Shown here piece by piece: positions 1-11,309 of a stretch of 64,000 nucleotides of DNA (the first letter of the stretch is position 1; each line of letters begins with the position of its first letter). A program made the position numbers and the translations under genes. The notes beneath the pieces were generated by a model. It had not been told where the DNA came from, searched no databases, and saw only the letters and a program-made list of their open reading frames with translations. The stretch is from Agarophyton chilense (Eukaryota; Rhodophyta; Florideophyceae; Gracilariales; Gracilariaceae), in assembly GCA_030374765.1 (NCBI GenBank), contig JARGXX010000097.1, positions 744,001-808,000 of the forward strand. Direction: 5' to 3'.

Positions 1-1477
1 TTGAGTTATGCATCATTAATGAAAATATCCACTATTGGGCTTGACTTCTACAGTTGCATTAGCGTTATGGATTACGTTCAAGTATTAACATTCCATAGAG
101 CAACACTCAGCACCATATGTTAGACTTTCACTTCTCAATAATTGTAGGAAAGATCGTTGGTCTATCTAGAATTTTCGTCATGGGTTGTGGCAAAAGCTGA
201 GAAATAGATGAAAAAGAAGAACTTATCAAAACCTGGATATCTAAATCTGAATATCCCATTTAAGACTTCCAAGATGAGCAATAATTACTAGACACTCCAA
301 GAAACGCGTGATAGAGTATGTATGAAAGGCTACCGTAACGAAACGCTTAAAAACATAACAGTGATCCAATGATAGACATACATGTGTGCAATCAAATAGT
401 AGTAGAGGAAAAACCGGTAGAGATTGCCGTAACATCTACACTAATACTGTAAACTACGTAGTGCTTGTTTAGGCGTTTTTATGGCGGGTGGTCGGACAAA
501 CTTTCAGTCTCGCCGGTAGTTTTACTTTTTTTACTGCGATTACCGAACAATTAAATTCAGTTACAGTTTATTTTTACATCTCGTTTGTCATCTCGATATG
601 ATTCCGGGTACTGACGTTTGCTAAATCAATAAAAAAGCATTCGTAATGCACAGTTATTTATTGAAATCTCATCGACCACCTCAAAACTTGAAGGTTTTTA
701 TAACGCTTTAAAGTTATATCGCCAAAGAGCAACAGACAGTTTATTCAACTGCACGAATTATATCCTTCCAGTTACCTTGCAGACACGACTCTTGGATACA
801 ACAAAAACAGGGTGGCTTCGTGATGAAACGGAGGCAGTATGTGTTGAATTGGAGTAATTGATAGTTGATGAGTATTCGAAGGTCAAGAAGAAAGAAAAAC
901 TTATAGTGGTTTAAACTTTGTATCCTGAACAGAACTCTAGTTGTTTTCAGTTTTATCTAATCTGTATTGCATGCGAAAAAATACTAAAGTTTAATTATCA
1001 AGTATCTTTTTTGGTTCGATGTTTTGTGTCAATACTCAACCTTTAAATTTTGTTTTTGATACTTCATTTTTAAGAACACTTGCTGTTGGGTATTTTCTGT
1101 ACGTTTTATATCTAAATATTTTAGATAAGCTCTGCTAAATTGTATTTGTGATGGATTTGATATATGCAGGAGAATGATGTGTATCCAAACTGTTCTTTTT
1201 GTGTGGTTCTTGGTGATGGTACTTAAATCTTATGAGTTTTGGTTCTGATAAATGGCAATATATTGGATTCTGTTCTGTCTGGTATTATTCTAGGCCATGG
1301 AGTTCTAAGAAAATTTGAATTGTGAGTTTCATTTATTATTTCACGGAGGAATTATTTCTATAGTTTTGGTTTAGAAACGCTATTTCCCGCAGCTCCCCGG
1401 TCCAAACAACGATTTTATGAAAACTGACAACACTTAATCTCACACGATCATATCCATCGTCTCGTCACACCGAACGC
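1..1477. other. AT-rich stretch, no gene seen
   Basis: Only short chance ORFs are present, the longest 64 codons. No domain, repeat or RNA signature was recognised. It lies downstream of the 3' end of the minus-strand gene at 1478-2035, so it may include that gene's 3' UTR. Confidence 0.5.
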
Positions 1478-2035
1478 TCAGGCCGGAATCTTGCATGCCT
1501 CTTGCTCAAATGCATAACCATTCAGACAAGAGCAAATACAGGGGTTTTTCGTAAGCACCAACCCCCAGTGCATAGCTTCGCAACACGATGTTTGTAATTT
1601 CTCATCACATTTACAATATGGGTTCGGCTCATCACAGACGTGCACATTCGTTATTATACCATCGCAAAGGCACGCGTTTCCAGCGAGATATTTACCCCCC
1701 CCCGCATGTCGGCAACATACGGGAAAGTAGTCCCGTGTGCACGCTTTCTGTCTGTAGATAGAAGAGAAACCTGCGAATGGATCACGGGGCGAAACGGGAC
1801 GTACTTCATTCTCCCAAGCGACAGGATTGATGGACTTGGGAGCTCGCCATATGACCGGAAACTTGCTCGAGAAAGGCCTCGAATGAGCAGAAAACGCGAG
1901 AGCGCCCACGACGAACGCTGCCACTAAAGCCCAAACAATATTGCGCCCGCCCACATCGTTCCAGAGCGAACCAAGCGAGCTACGGTGAACTTCATTTGTA
2001 CAATTTCGATTGGATGGGCAAATCGGAGTGTCCAT
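1478..2035 (-). CDS. Membrane-anchored cysteine-rich protein
   Basis: This 185-codon ORF starts at a true ATG and has no recognised family. It has a short N-terminal tail, then one hydrophobic segment at about residues 33-49 (IVWALVAAFVVGALAFS) that could act as a signal anchor. A Pro-rich linker follows, then a C-terminal domain from residue 99 with 14 cysteines in about 83 residues, including CC, CxC and CxCxC clusters. Two parts of this domain look like a loose internal duplication (VCC...NACLC and SCC...NPCIC). A type II membrane or secreted disulphide-rich protein is inferred. A run of nine C (1695-1703) encodes a Gly tract in the Cys-rich domain. Upstream introns cannot be excluded. No function is assigned. 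Confidence 0.6.
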   Translation of the reverse strand: MDTPICPSNRNCTNEVHRSSLGSLWNDVGGRNIVWALVAAFVVGALAFSAHSRPFSSKFPVIWRAPKSINPVAWENEVRPVSPRDPFAGFSSIYRQKACTRDYFPVCCRHAGGGKYLAGNACLCDGIITNVHVCDEPNPYCKCDEKLQTSCCEAMHWGLVLTKNPCICSCLNGYAFEQEACKIPA

Positions 2036-3460
2036 TGTGGCTGCACTATAGATGAATTGCTTTGGGTTAGGATTGTGTTCACCGAGCGATCTTACTTAAT
2101 TTGCTACGCGGGTCGATCTAGATTATTTTATGTATCCGAGTATTGCACGATCGCAGTGATGTGGAGAGCACGTCATCTGCTTACCGCCAGCACGTGCTCC
2201 CTTCTGCATGTGAGCGATTGTTCGTTCTCCGGGCCCAACGTGCTGGGTTGTCTGCTTGACTTTCGGCTCTGGGTTTTTTAAATGGGAGCAAGTGCTTCCA
2301 ACAACGGGGCGAATCAATGGTCAGGATCCGGTCCTAATGGAAGCAGTACGACATTGGCAATGTCATACCACGTGCAAGCACGTAACGCATATGGCGCTGA
2401 TCTCATGCCCGTGTCATCTGGATATGTGCACGCTTCCGTACCTGCCCCGAATAAAACCACCATGGTTGCCCCTGGAATTCAAGAGCATCAGCGTAGTATG
2501 AACAAGTTGTTTTCCAAGTGCTTCGTATATATGAGTTATATCGAAAACCGAGTGCTGATAACGGGACAAGAGACAGTATCAAATTGGTCCCGAGCCGTAG
2601 GCGACGGGCCAATTTTGCGGTCGAGTGACCCTTTCTCGCACAAGGTTTTGGATGTAACGTGCGTATCCTACTTGATGAGTGCCGATATCTCCAACCAGAG
2701 TGATATCTTAATAGTTGGCCACCAGCAGACTTAATATTTTAAATATTAATACTTAATACTTAACAATAGCGAAATATCACAGACGAGGCTTGATATGTTA
2801 GCGAGCATCGCCAAGAAGAAAAAAACTCTCAGTATAGCGAAATTTGCTAATGGTAATGATATTCAATCCTCGTGAGTTCTCGTGTCACTCAACGGCAAAA
2901 TAAGTCTCTCGCCTTCGGCTCGGCTTCATATTTTGCAGTCTCGTGCCCCGATACTAGCACTCGGATGGGGACATAACTCATCCGTATCGATCATGAGTTT
3001 GCAAGCTATAGACGCCTTCTTATTGATTGGAAATATAAGAGTTCTTTGAAACATCCAAAGTGCTGGTGCCCTAGAAAGAACTCGGAGCTGCCGAAGACAC
3101 TCTGGAGTCGCCTACGCGCATTTTGGAGGATGAACCAGTTGCGTTAAGGCGCGCAAAAAAACTAATACCGAGCTGGCAGATGCCGCTCGCACTTATCTCT
3201 CTCCCTCTAAAAGAGCACAATGGGGCTGATTTGGGCTTCGTCTGGTTGGACGGAACCCAGAACGGAGACATTGGGTTCTGTCACCTAAAACTCTTTTGTA
3301 GGTAGCACTAGTGAAAGTATCGGTCTACAGGGTGCCCTCTCCCAGTTGAGAAGCACTGTGGTGGTGCTTGAACCACTATAGAACAGCTGGGCTATCTGTA
3401 AACTGGGGCTCATCGAACCTCACCATTTTCTCGACCAACGACTGGCGTAGCTCTCCACAT
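2036..3460. other. Intergenic, no supported gene
   Basis: A 150-codon ATG ORF (2282-2734, plus) exists, but it has no domain, no TATA-like element at a useful distance and overlaps other open frames. I see nothing else supportable here. Confidence 0.4.
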
Positions 3461-4645
3461 TTACAGAGATTCTGAAACTCGGAAATTTCCAGTAGCATAT
3501 CTTCCTATCTGTGCGCCGCCTTCTCCAATCGAAAGCGCAACAACTAACAAAAAGTCGCAAGCAGCCCCGAGTCCCTGCGTAGAAAGCCAGTCGGCAATGA
3601 ATGCAAGCACAAAAGAGAATGAAAAAGGGCTACTATCCTTGATCACGCTGACGCTGGTCAACTCCATTCTTTCTCCGTCAGCAAACTTACTCTGAACAAT
3701 GCTCCAATCGAAAGAGTTTCTCAATCGCGAAACGGGAACAAAGTCAGTTGTACAATCTTTCCTTTCTGCACAGATGTCTGCGTATGTTCTGAGTCGACAG
3801 GACGTGCTATGGAATGACGTGCAATAGCGAAGCATGTGACCTGCGGTGGCGCATGGAAGCTCGGGGATGCACAACACATTAGAAGCGCTTCGCTTTCGAA
3901 GGATGCCCTTTTCGAGACCATGTTGTTGAATCCATGATGTTTCTACGCAATCAGCCACTACATCTTCATTTGGATCCGAGGTCTGCACTACTACCCAAGG
4001 CTTTTCTAGCCTTTGGCAAAGGCAGCCAGTTTTTACTGTTTCCCCTTGATGGGTGAACAGACACATGGGTTTCTTCTGTATTTAGGATATCAGAGAACAG
4101 CAATTCGGTTAGACGAAATTCAAATATTTGCGCAGCCGTGGAGCAAATATATGGCTGAGAACTTACCCCAACACAGCATTGACATCGACATTGTGTATCT
4201 ATCTGATTTTCTGGGACCATAGGCTCTCCTCTTTTGCTTTCCTTAAAAACTGTGCAGGGAACAGAAAGACACTGCTCTACGTCTTTTGCTGCGCTGTATA
4301 CAGAGCCAGGGCACAGATGCTCCTCCCATCCTGTTTGCGCATGTGGTGCACGATCTGTGCGAAGAAGGAGAGTTAGAGAGAGAACCTCGAAGATGTTCTT
4401 GCGATCAAAAGTTTGAACGTACTGGATTTCGTTCCCTGAGGACGTGGTGCAGTGAAAATCTGTGGCGGACGAGAGCTTCCCAGTGGGCGACGTATTTGGC
4501 TGGATCGAGTCGGTCGTGGTGGTCTAGAAGGTTTTGTGCGACTGGCTTGTGCACAAAAAGCTAGAATCAGCACCCCAACAAAAAGTACAAATGGTTTGAA
4601 GTTTAACAAACACGAACGCGGCCCGAGCTTAGAAGTGAACAACAT
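3461..4645 (-). CDS. Secreted Cys-rich protein, three exons
   Basis: I read this as a spliced gene of about 341 residues: exon 1 4645-4423, intron 4422-4355 (68 bp), exon 2 4354-4167, intron 4166-4076 (91 bp), exon 3 4075-3461. Donors are GTACGT and GTAAGT, acceptors CACAG and TACAG. A CTAAC branch site sits before a pyrimidine tract in intron 1. The phases match at both junctions (1 then 0), and each exon is the coding-like frame of its interval. The protein starts with a signal peptide (hydrophobic core about residues 18-32, AQA cleavage site near 35), then a Pro/Arg/Ser-rich linker, then Cys-rich sequence with CRCQCC at the end of exon 2. The last part of exon 3 carries hydrophobic stretches that could be one or two membrane segments. 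Function unknown. The start is an ATG about 50 bp below a TATA-like box. Confidence 0.62.
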
Positions 4646-4657
4646 GATATCGGCTTT

Positions 4658-4861
4658 ATGCCCGACATTTTTCAGACCCCTCAGCAGAGAGGTCTTTTAA
4701 ATATTCTCCTTGGGCACTTGGGGCTGTATACCTGTCCTCGGACGTGCATCAACAATGACATGCCCGACATATTTCAGACCCCTCAGCAGAGAGGTCTTTT
4801 AAATATGCTCCTTCTGCGCTTGGGGCTGTATACCTGCCCTCGGACGTGCATCAACAATGAC
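4658..4861. repeat. 102-bp direct tandem duplication in promoter
   Basis: Two units, 4658-4759 and 4760-4861, are about 92-95% identical by eye. Each begins ATGCCCGACAT and ends GCATCAACAATGAC. The array starts 13 bp upstream of the ATG of the secreted-protein gene and includes its TATA-like box. Confidence 0.9.
4694..4703 (-). promoter_or_regulatory. TATA-like box of the 3461-4645 gene
   Basis: On the minus strand the sequence is TATTTAAAAG, 49-58 bp upstream of the ATG at 4645. The same box recurs at 4796-4805 in the second copy of a 102-bp tandem repeat, so the gene has two core-promoter-like units in a row. Confidence 0.5.
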
Positions 4862-5167
4862 GGGTTACACTAGACTGCTTCGAGGAGTAGACGGTACAAG
4901 TGCAGCAGGTACACTGCCGCAAGGTTAGTTCCCCCTTCATCGTAACCTTTGCCCATTTCATCACAAAAAGCTGGCAAGCATTTCGAGGTGTTTCGGGGGA
5001 CCTATAATTTCAAAAAATAAAATTTCGAGATGTAAGCTTCATTTCTCTATACACAAAAACTATTTACACAAAGAAAAGGTTTTTTGTAGCATGATGAGGT
5101 TGATAATCAATGTGCATTTTTACAATACTAACGGACATTCACCCACACGAGCAGTTCTTTATCATCA
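4862..5167. other. Intergenic between the secreted gene and USP
   Basis: No gene was seen. It holds the remaining upstream region of the secreted-protein gene and the probable 3' flank of the USP gene, both on the minus strand. Confidence 0.5.
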
Positions 5168-6625
5168 TCAAGAAACGTCACAACAAGCTTTCTTGTCCTT
5201 TCCATGCAATTGAGGTTTTGCAACGGTGCCCTCGTACCCACCCACTCTGGTCTCACCCCCTCCTTCATCGCTGCTCGTGCTGCCCACATGAATGCTCTCC
5301 ACTCTTTCCATCCAGCTACTTCCTACACTGCTTCCATCTGTTCCTATTCTTCCCCTTTCTTCTCCGTTGGCGTTATTCCTAACAAAACCAGAGAGCTCTA
5401 GGGCCTCTTCAAACTCTTCGCACTCCCAAAGCGGTGTTCTCTTTTGGTAGAACAGCATGTAGGCCTTGTTTCCATATGCCATGGATGGCGTTATTTTTGA
5501 GCGATTATCATCGTCCGTGCGGCACCAATGTCCATCGAAACACTTGACATCAGCGGTGTAGTGGCCAAAGCCCATGGAAGGACCGTGGTGCGTAAGAGAT
5601 GACACCAACTCATACTTTTCGGCTACAATGTCGTCGCTGCTGTACGGATGTAGATTAAGCACTCGCGGGTATTCAACAAAGTCATCATTCTTCCCGTTTC
5701 CACCAAATCTATTCAACTGTATGATAAGAACGTTGGGGGTGTCATCAATTTGTTTCTTGATAACAGCAGCAGAGAGGGTATTACAGTTGTTGCACATGTA
5801 CGCGTTTTGCCCTTCCAATATCTCCTCCTTCATGAGACCACCCAGTGAATCCTCCAACGTCTTGAATTCTTCTGTTCCTATTGAAAGCTTGGTAAATGGC
5901 GCACGAGTGGTAGAGGAAAACTGACAAGAACTGCATGTAATGGTGGTCTTCATGTAACCAATGGCGGAATCTCTTAGAATGAGACCGATTTCATCAGGAT
6001 ATTTCTGTTCTTTGAAAGGAGCGTCTGGGCATCCGTTGCATTCGATGTTATCGATCGCTTGGAACAAAAGCTGAATGAATTCGTCGGCATCTTGTTGCTG
6101 CTTAGGAACAAAGAGCGGACACATCCGTCTGATATTTTGAACGAAAACCGCGGGGTTCATGGTTTCGGGAGATTTATCATCGAAGTACTGGTCTACCAGC
6201 TTGTGGAGCTGGTCGAGCACACAGAACTGCTTGTGCCCCGTGCCGTTCAGATGTGCGCCGTGGTCCTTGATCTGCCGAACGAAACTATCACAGTGAAGCA
6301 AGCATTGGAGAGCTGCGTTAAGGTAGCAGGTGTTTCCCAGGTTAAAAAATCCTGGTTCACATCGATGGATGACATTATTGATGTCCTCAACTACCTTCTT
6401 TTCTCGGCCTGTCACAGGGAGCGTCACAAAAATTTTCGGCAAAATAGTTGGTTTCAACCTTTTTTCAGAACGAGTTCCAAGGTCGGAGGCCGTCCGCTTT
6501 TTGAATGGGAGAAGCTTAGAAAGTAAGGCACTAGTGGGTCTCAAGCTTTCTGAAGATGAGTTGCTTCGAATATCATCGTCAGAGTCTGATAGGTAGTCCA
6601 CGTCATTGGACTGATTCGCTGCCAT
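5168..6625 (-). CDS. Ubiquitin-specific protease (USP/UBP, C19)
   Basis: The gene is a single exon of 485 residues with an ATG start. The product is a cysteine deubiquitinase that removes ubiquitin from proteins. After a Ser/Asp-rich N-terminus and a basic patch, the catalytic domain covers about residues 90-396. The Cys box is GFFNLGNTCYLNAALQ (nucleophile Cys100) and the QQDADEF box lies near 177-183. A zinc-ribbon has Cys pairs at 231/234 (CSSC) and 278/281 (CNNC). The His box is GFGHYTADV (His355), with the third catalytic residue in the DDDN stretch near 371-374 and the terminal motif AYMLFY. All catalytic residues are intact and the domain is of compact size, similar to the USP36/42 and plant UBP15-19 group. 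The tail from 397 is acidic and Gly-rich and probably disordered. Which USP subfamily is uncertain. Confidence 0.93.
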   Translation of the reverse strand: MAANQSNDVDYLSDSDDDIRSNSSSESLRPTSALLSKLLPFKKRTASDLGTRSEKRLKPTILPKIFVTLPVTGREKKVVEDINNVIHRCEPGFFNLGNTCYLNAALQCLLHCDSFVRQIKDHGAHLNGTGHKQFCVLDQLHKLVDQYFDDKSPETMNPAVFVQNIRRMCPLFVPKQQQDADEFIQLLFQAIDNIECNGCPDAPFKEQKYPDEIGLILRDSAIGYMKTTITCSSCQFSSTTRAPFTKLSIGTEEFKTLEDSLGGLMKEEILEGQNAYMCNNCNTLSAAVIKKQIDDTPNVLIIQLNRFGGNGKNDDFVEYPRVLNLHPYSSDDIVAEKYELVSSLTHHGPSMGFGHYTADVKCFDGHWCRTDDDNRSKITPSMAYGNKAYMLFYQKRTPLWECEEFEEALELSGFVRNNANGEERGRIGTDGSSVGSSWMERVESIHVGSTSSDEGGGETRVGGYEGTVAKPQLHGKDKKACCDVS

Positions 6626-8767
6626 TTTTATGAGATTTGTGATTTCGAAAAAGGTTTTTGCTTTCGAATGTGAACTTCTCGAAGTAGAATTTGATGGCAG
6701 TTAAGGTGCGAACGGCGTTGGTTCTGATATATGCTTTTATGTAGTACTTCACCATGGTATGGCTCTGTATTAATTCTGTTTTTATCAGCTATTGTCAGCA
6801 CTTTTGATCGAAGTTCCTTACTTCAGAAACAAAGAAGCTTAATTATCATAAAAGAATAAATAAATGAATTGAATTATAGAAACCTACTTTTAAAAGACGA
6901 TCATTTCAAAGTAAGAATACTCATAGAATGTTTTATATGTTCAAGATTTAATTGTATGACTAGAGTTCTGCACAGGAATCTACATTCGCCAATTGGTCGT
7001 CTTCGCACAAAAACATGTCGGAAACTACAATCATATTTCGAACACCCTAAAAAATTTTCAAGCTTTTCTACAACACAGATTTCAAAAATCTTAAACCCTT
7101 TCTAAGAGCTTTAGTATTTGTCCGCTATTGACTCTAGTATGGTTCAGGGAAGAAGTTTTAAAGAAAAACGTCTAGTTATTCTTGTACAAAGAAATCTAAA
7201 ACGAATTGCGGAATATGAACAAAACAATGTTGTTGATATTCAATTCAAGTTAAAAGGTATTGTGAAAGCCCATGACCATACAAAAAAAATTTGAAACGGC
7301 TTTCTGTCGAAAATATGTCTAATCAAGGGCTAGTTATGCAAATTTGGTGTTCGAATTATTTTCAACAAATATATTTCTTTTCAGTGTCTTCGATCTGTTT
7401 ACTTCTATCTTTCAACATGTACAGTTATTTGGAGGTTATTATGGTTTCTCTTAAACTCAAAATGCGCAACACAGTTTTGATACCAATACATTTTTGTTTC
7501 GCAGTCGTGGATGAATGAGCCGGCTGGTATTATATGGTTGTTTAGACAATCAGTAAACTCTGGGTTGTCAAAAAACAAAACCGAACAATTAAGACACAAG
7601 AGCCGAAAACAGAGTTATCCCTTATGTTTCAAATAACAGAATAACATAGACCATGGAGGCGCTGTCAACAACATCACAGACTGAGTACCTTAAAATAGAT
7701 TCCATTACATGAAAGACTAGATGTGTATCCAAGTCGAGATCTTGGTGCAGTGCTGCTAGGTAAAACAATCCCGAAGACGTTTGGATCTTCCCCTCAAAGA
7801 CGTTAATCAGCGCATGGAGCCTCTTCAGCTAAACACTATAAAGTCGGAGTATAATTCCAAGGTTCAACTTCACAACAAGCGATGAGAGCAGAAAAGAAGC
7901 GATAGAATCTACCAAACGTTTGTAGGGAACCTTCTGATGAGTTCACAAGTCGACTGTAGTAATGACGGCAACGATTTGGTATCGGAAGTGCAGTGCCACG
8001 AGAGCCAATAAATAACCACCAACAAAAGTCGGAAAGAAATCATAAAAGTGGCGTTAGAATAAAGATAAGGAATAGGTAATAAAAAAGAAAGAAGGAGCCA
8101 ATACTAGAAGTAGAACCTACAGAATGGGTTAGCTACGTGGACTACCCTCTAAAAGGTGTGAGTACTCGAAAAGGCGAACGAGTCTAAAGCCAAGAACCCT
8201 CGTTTGAAAAGTATACTTAGTGTCTCAGTGGAGTCGCTGAGAAACTTCATAGTATTGGGAACTGTGTTAAATCTCTCTATATACGTGAAAAATACCAGGG
8301 TAAGTTTCTTAATTATCCAGTAGTACTAGAAACCACCTTAAAACTATACGTGCAACACGTGTTCGAGTCGTCTCTATCTGATGTGTCCACGGGGCATGCA
8401 AACGTGTACAGCGCATGCGCAGGCCACGTAAATGGGCAAGAATACTCCCCCTAGCTTTCTACACCAGGTTGTGGACAGCTTCTTAAGAAACAAGAAAAAG
8501 GTTTCTGATGTCTGGAGGACAATTTTTGTTTGCGGGACAGGACCGTTGATGGTGGGCATTCTGAGTAGATGTACATAGTAAACACGACATCAGGAAACTT
8601 TCCCACCATCCCGAAACCGAAACAACACTGTTCTTGAGACCATAACCTATCACTTCTCTCCCTGCCTCACGCGCAGTTGTAACAGGTCAAAAACCAGTTA
8701 TGTAGATCATTATTTGTCCCTTCCACCACCGCAGCCGGTATACTTGAATAGTTTCACAACTCCCAAC
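6626..8767. other. AT-rich stretch, no gene seen
   Basis: It contains the upstream region of the USP gene. Only ORFs below 80 codons with no coding character occur. No repeat or RNA gene was recognised. Confidence 0.45.
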
Positions 8768-9411
8768 ATGTCTGACGGTGAACAACCAAATAAGATCACA
8801 GACCCAACCTCCAGCGTCGTTAACAAAAGTGACACTCACAGTACCCCAGTTCAGAACGCCGCTGTGTCATTTTAGGCTGCAACCACCTGTGTTCTAGAGC
8901 TAAATCCATGATAAAAAATAAACCTGAAGCTGACACACAGAAATACAACACGGACACGGTCAATATTCTGTTCGACATGGTGGTTGAAGCAGGATACAAA
9001 GACCGTCAACAAGAAAAGTCTCTGAAGGAGGTATTCGCAAAAGCGACAAAGCTTGCTACTGCAGAGCACAGAATGATAAGAACTGCCAAACGCTTGCAGA
9101 AGAAGTTCACATAGATGAAACAACAGTTCACTGCATTCACATCGAAGCTGTCCCAATTCGGTGGCGACGGAGATACTGAAGGACTTTTTGACACACCAGA
9201 GTTCTCCGCTCGTAGATATGAAACAGAAAAAGGAAAGGGACGCCAACACCCATCAGCTACCATTTTGACGGACAATTCCACGCTACTGAGCGAGGCTTTA
9301 CTGTGTAGCTCTCGCAAACTAATGAAGCGAACACAAAGCGCCATGATGGAGACATTTTTTTTACTCAAGAGCAGCAACATGCTGAAGTCATGGATCACAT
9401 CCAGAAAGTAG
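8768..9411 (+). pseudogene. Broken gene of unknown family
   Basis: An ATG at 8768 opens 35 codons of coding-like sequence (MSDGEQPNKI...) ending in TAG. A second frame then reads 8908-9411 with one in-frame TAG at 9112-9114, and coding-like sequence continues on both sides of it. The second part is rich in Lys, Glu, Ala and Ser, with helical stretches such as EKSLKEVFAKATKLA. I recognise no domain. One frameshift and one nonsense codon suggest a dead gene, possibly the N-terminal part of a mobile element. The upstream Met and the flanking composition are the only support for the 5' limit. Confidence 0.35.
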
Positions 9412-11309
9412 CTTAGGAAAAGAAAAAATGCGCAATGTGCTTGTGAGTTTGAATGAAAAACTCTAGCTTTGACGCGTGTTTTTTGCAAGTTGATTCATGA
9501 TATTACAAAGGGGAGAATCTTCTCTTCGTTACCCTACTGACTTCTTTGTAGTGATTAAATCATCACTATCTTTTTTGTTCTGCTGTAGCAAAAACTTTTA
9601 TTCGTCTCCATGGTCGATACTCATATTGTTCAGCATCATGGAAGCAAAAACACCTTGCAAGCATCATCACCGTAATGTAAACGTAGTCCAATATACAGTG
9701 CAAGAAACTTTTCCTTAAGCATATAGAACCCGCATTCGAATGGTTTATTTTTCTAATTTGCCACACTATCTCATGTTTCTAAAACAAATCAGTCGCTGTT
9801 CACGTTTGGTTTTAGGTTTCATCATATTAGAGATCGTACGCCCCCCAAAAATGCGCCAAATTGGGCAGTAGTTGGGAGGTCTGCTAATGCAAAATTTTCA
9901 CAGGATATTTCATCTACGCACAACTCTTCAGACTCGTACGCCTGCGATAATTGGTGTGGACTCGAGAGTATTACTCTCACAAGAGTCACGGTACGACTCT
10001 CAGCGACCACCATGGCGTCACAGTCGGAATTTACGCGCACGGCCTGCCGCGGTCGCGCGTACTCACTTGGAGTAAATGCAGGGGCCCTTTGGAAACGGCG
10101 TCGCAACGAACACAAGTCCGGGTCGTTTTCGGCTGCAAGCGTCTTGCTGTTTCTCGCTGAACGTGTTTAATGCAATTTAAACGAGCACGATCGCGTCCTT
10201 GCCCGCAGTAGCCGCATTTCAAACAGCTATTTTACGTTTAACTTCAATAGGTATGAAAACCAAAACTGTTTCTACAACTTCCGCTCCACGCGTCGCGCCT
10301 CGTGTTTCACCGCATGTCCTCCGGGGAAGATGGGCGGACCTGAAGCTTAGTTCGACAGGAAAAGGTTTCATGTATCGGAGTGTACTAAGGGGAGCTGTAG
10401 TTGATGTGGGAAGCTAATAAAGCTGTTACTTGCAGTATATCGATGCACTTTATGCAATAAAATGCGGCTAAGTACGAGCGTGCAATCTACAACAAGGCTC
10501 GTGCACTTTGTAACTGCGTTTCATTCATAGGCGGGACGGTGATTGGTATTGCTCGTCCGAAACGACATACGCGATAGAGTGCTATGTACAATGGGCATAA
10601 ACTAAAACATTTTTTCATGTCCCAGGCGGTAAATACCGCTGACAGGTTGATTTTACATGCTTACAGCCTAATAAAAGGACGATGGCACGACTGGACGTTG
10701 TACTCTAGTTGTGACGTACAAGATGACCTTTCTTCTATTTTTCAGGTGAAGTAAACAAGGAATTGCATATATGGAGATTCAGAGTACACCCGCTGTTGGT
10801 ATTTAGAGGTTCCTTTCCAAAGAGCGTCGATAAACGCAGATCAGAAACCGTTCAACAAGGCCATGTCGTCGCAAAAACTAACGGTGGAGTAGATATGTAA
10901 AGAGATGAAAATGCATTTTACTATCGTGGATTTCAAGCGCAAGATGAAAGTATCGGAAAGGCCGATCGGATTGATTTTTCTATGCTGCATGTTCTTGAGA
11001 AACTGCCGCAATTGCATTTATCCCAACCAGATATCGCAATACTTTGCGTGCCCCCCTCCTGCACTCGAGGAATACTTGTTCATGCACACAGAACATTAAG
11101 ATAGCCGAGCGGGGGTTGCGAGGAGCAAGTCCGAAAATGCGAGCTTGCGAGCTTTAACGCGGTCCGCAGCAACGCTCTCCGAGGAGAAAATTGCGCTACT
11201 CTGCAGCGATTCTGCAAACTCCAAGCGTCAAAAACCACCAAAATGCATGAAAATCTTACTTCTGCTGAGACTGGAAAGAGCGTAGTAAAGCCTGTAGTTT
11301 CTATAACTC
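9412..11309. other. No supported gene
   Basis: Scattered short ORFs only. A slightly GC-richer part near 9850-10420 has several overlapping short ORFs on both strands, none convincing. Confidence 0.4.

Noticed and set aside
2282-2734. 150-codon plus-strand ORF
   Set aside because: No domain, no promoter signal at a useful distance, composition typical of chance ORFs. It overlaps another 81-codon frame.
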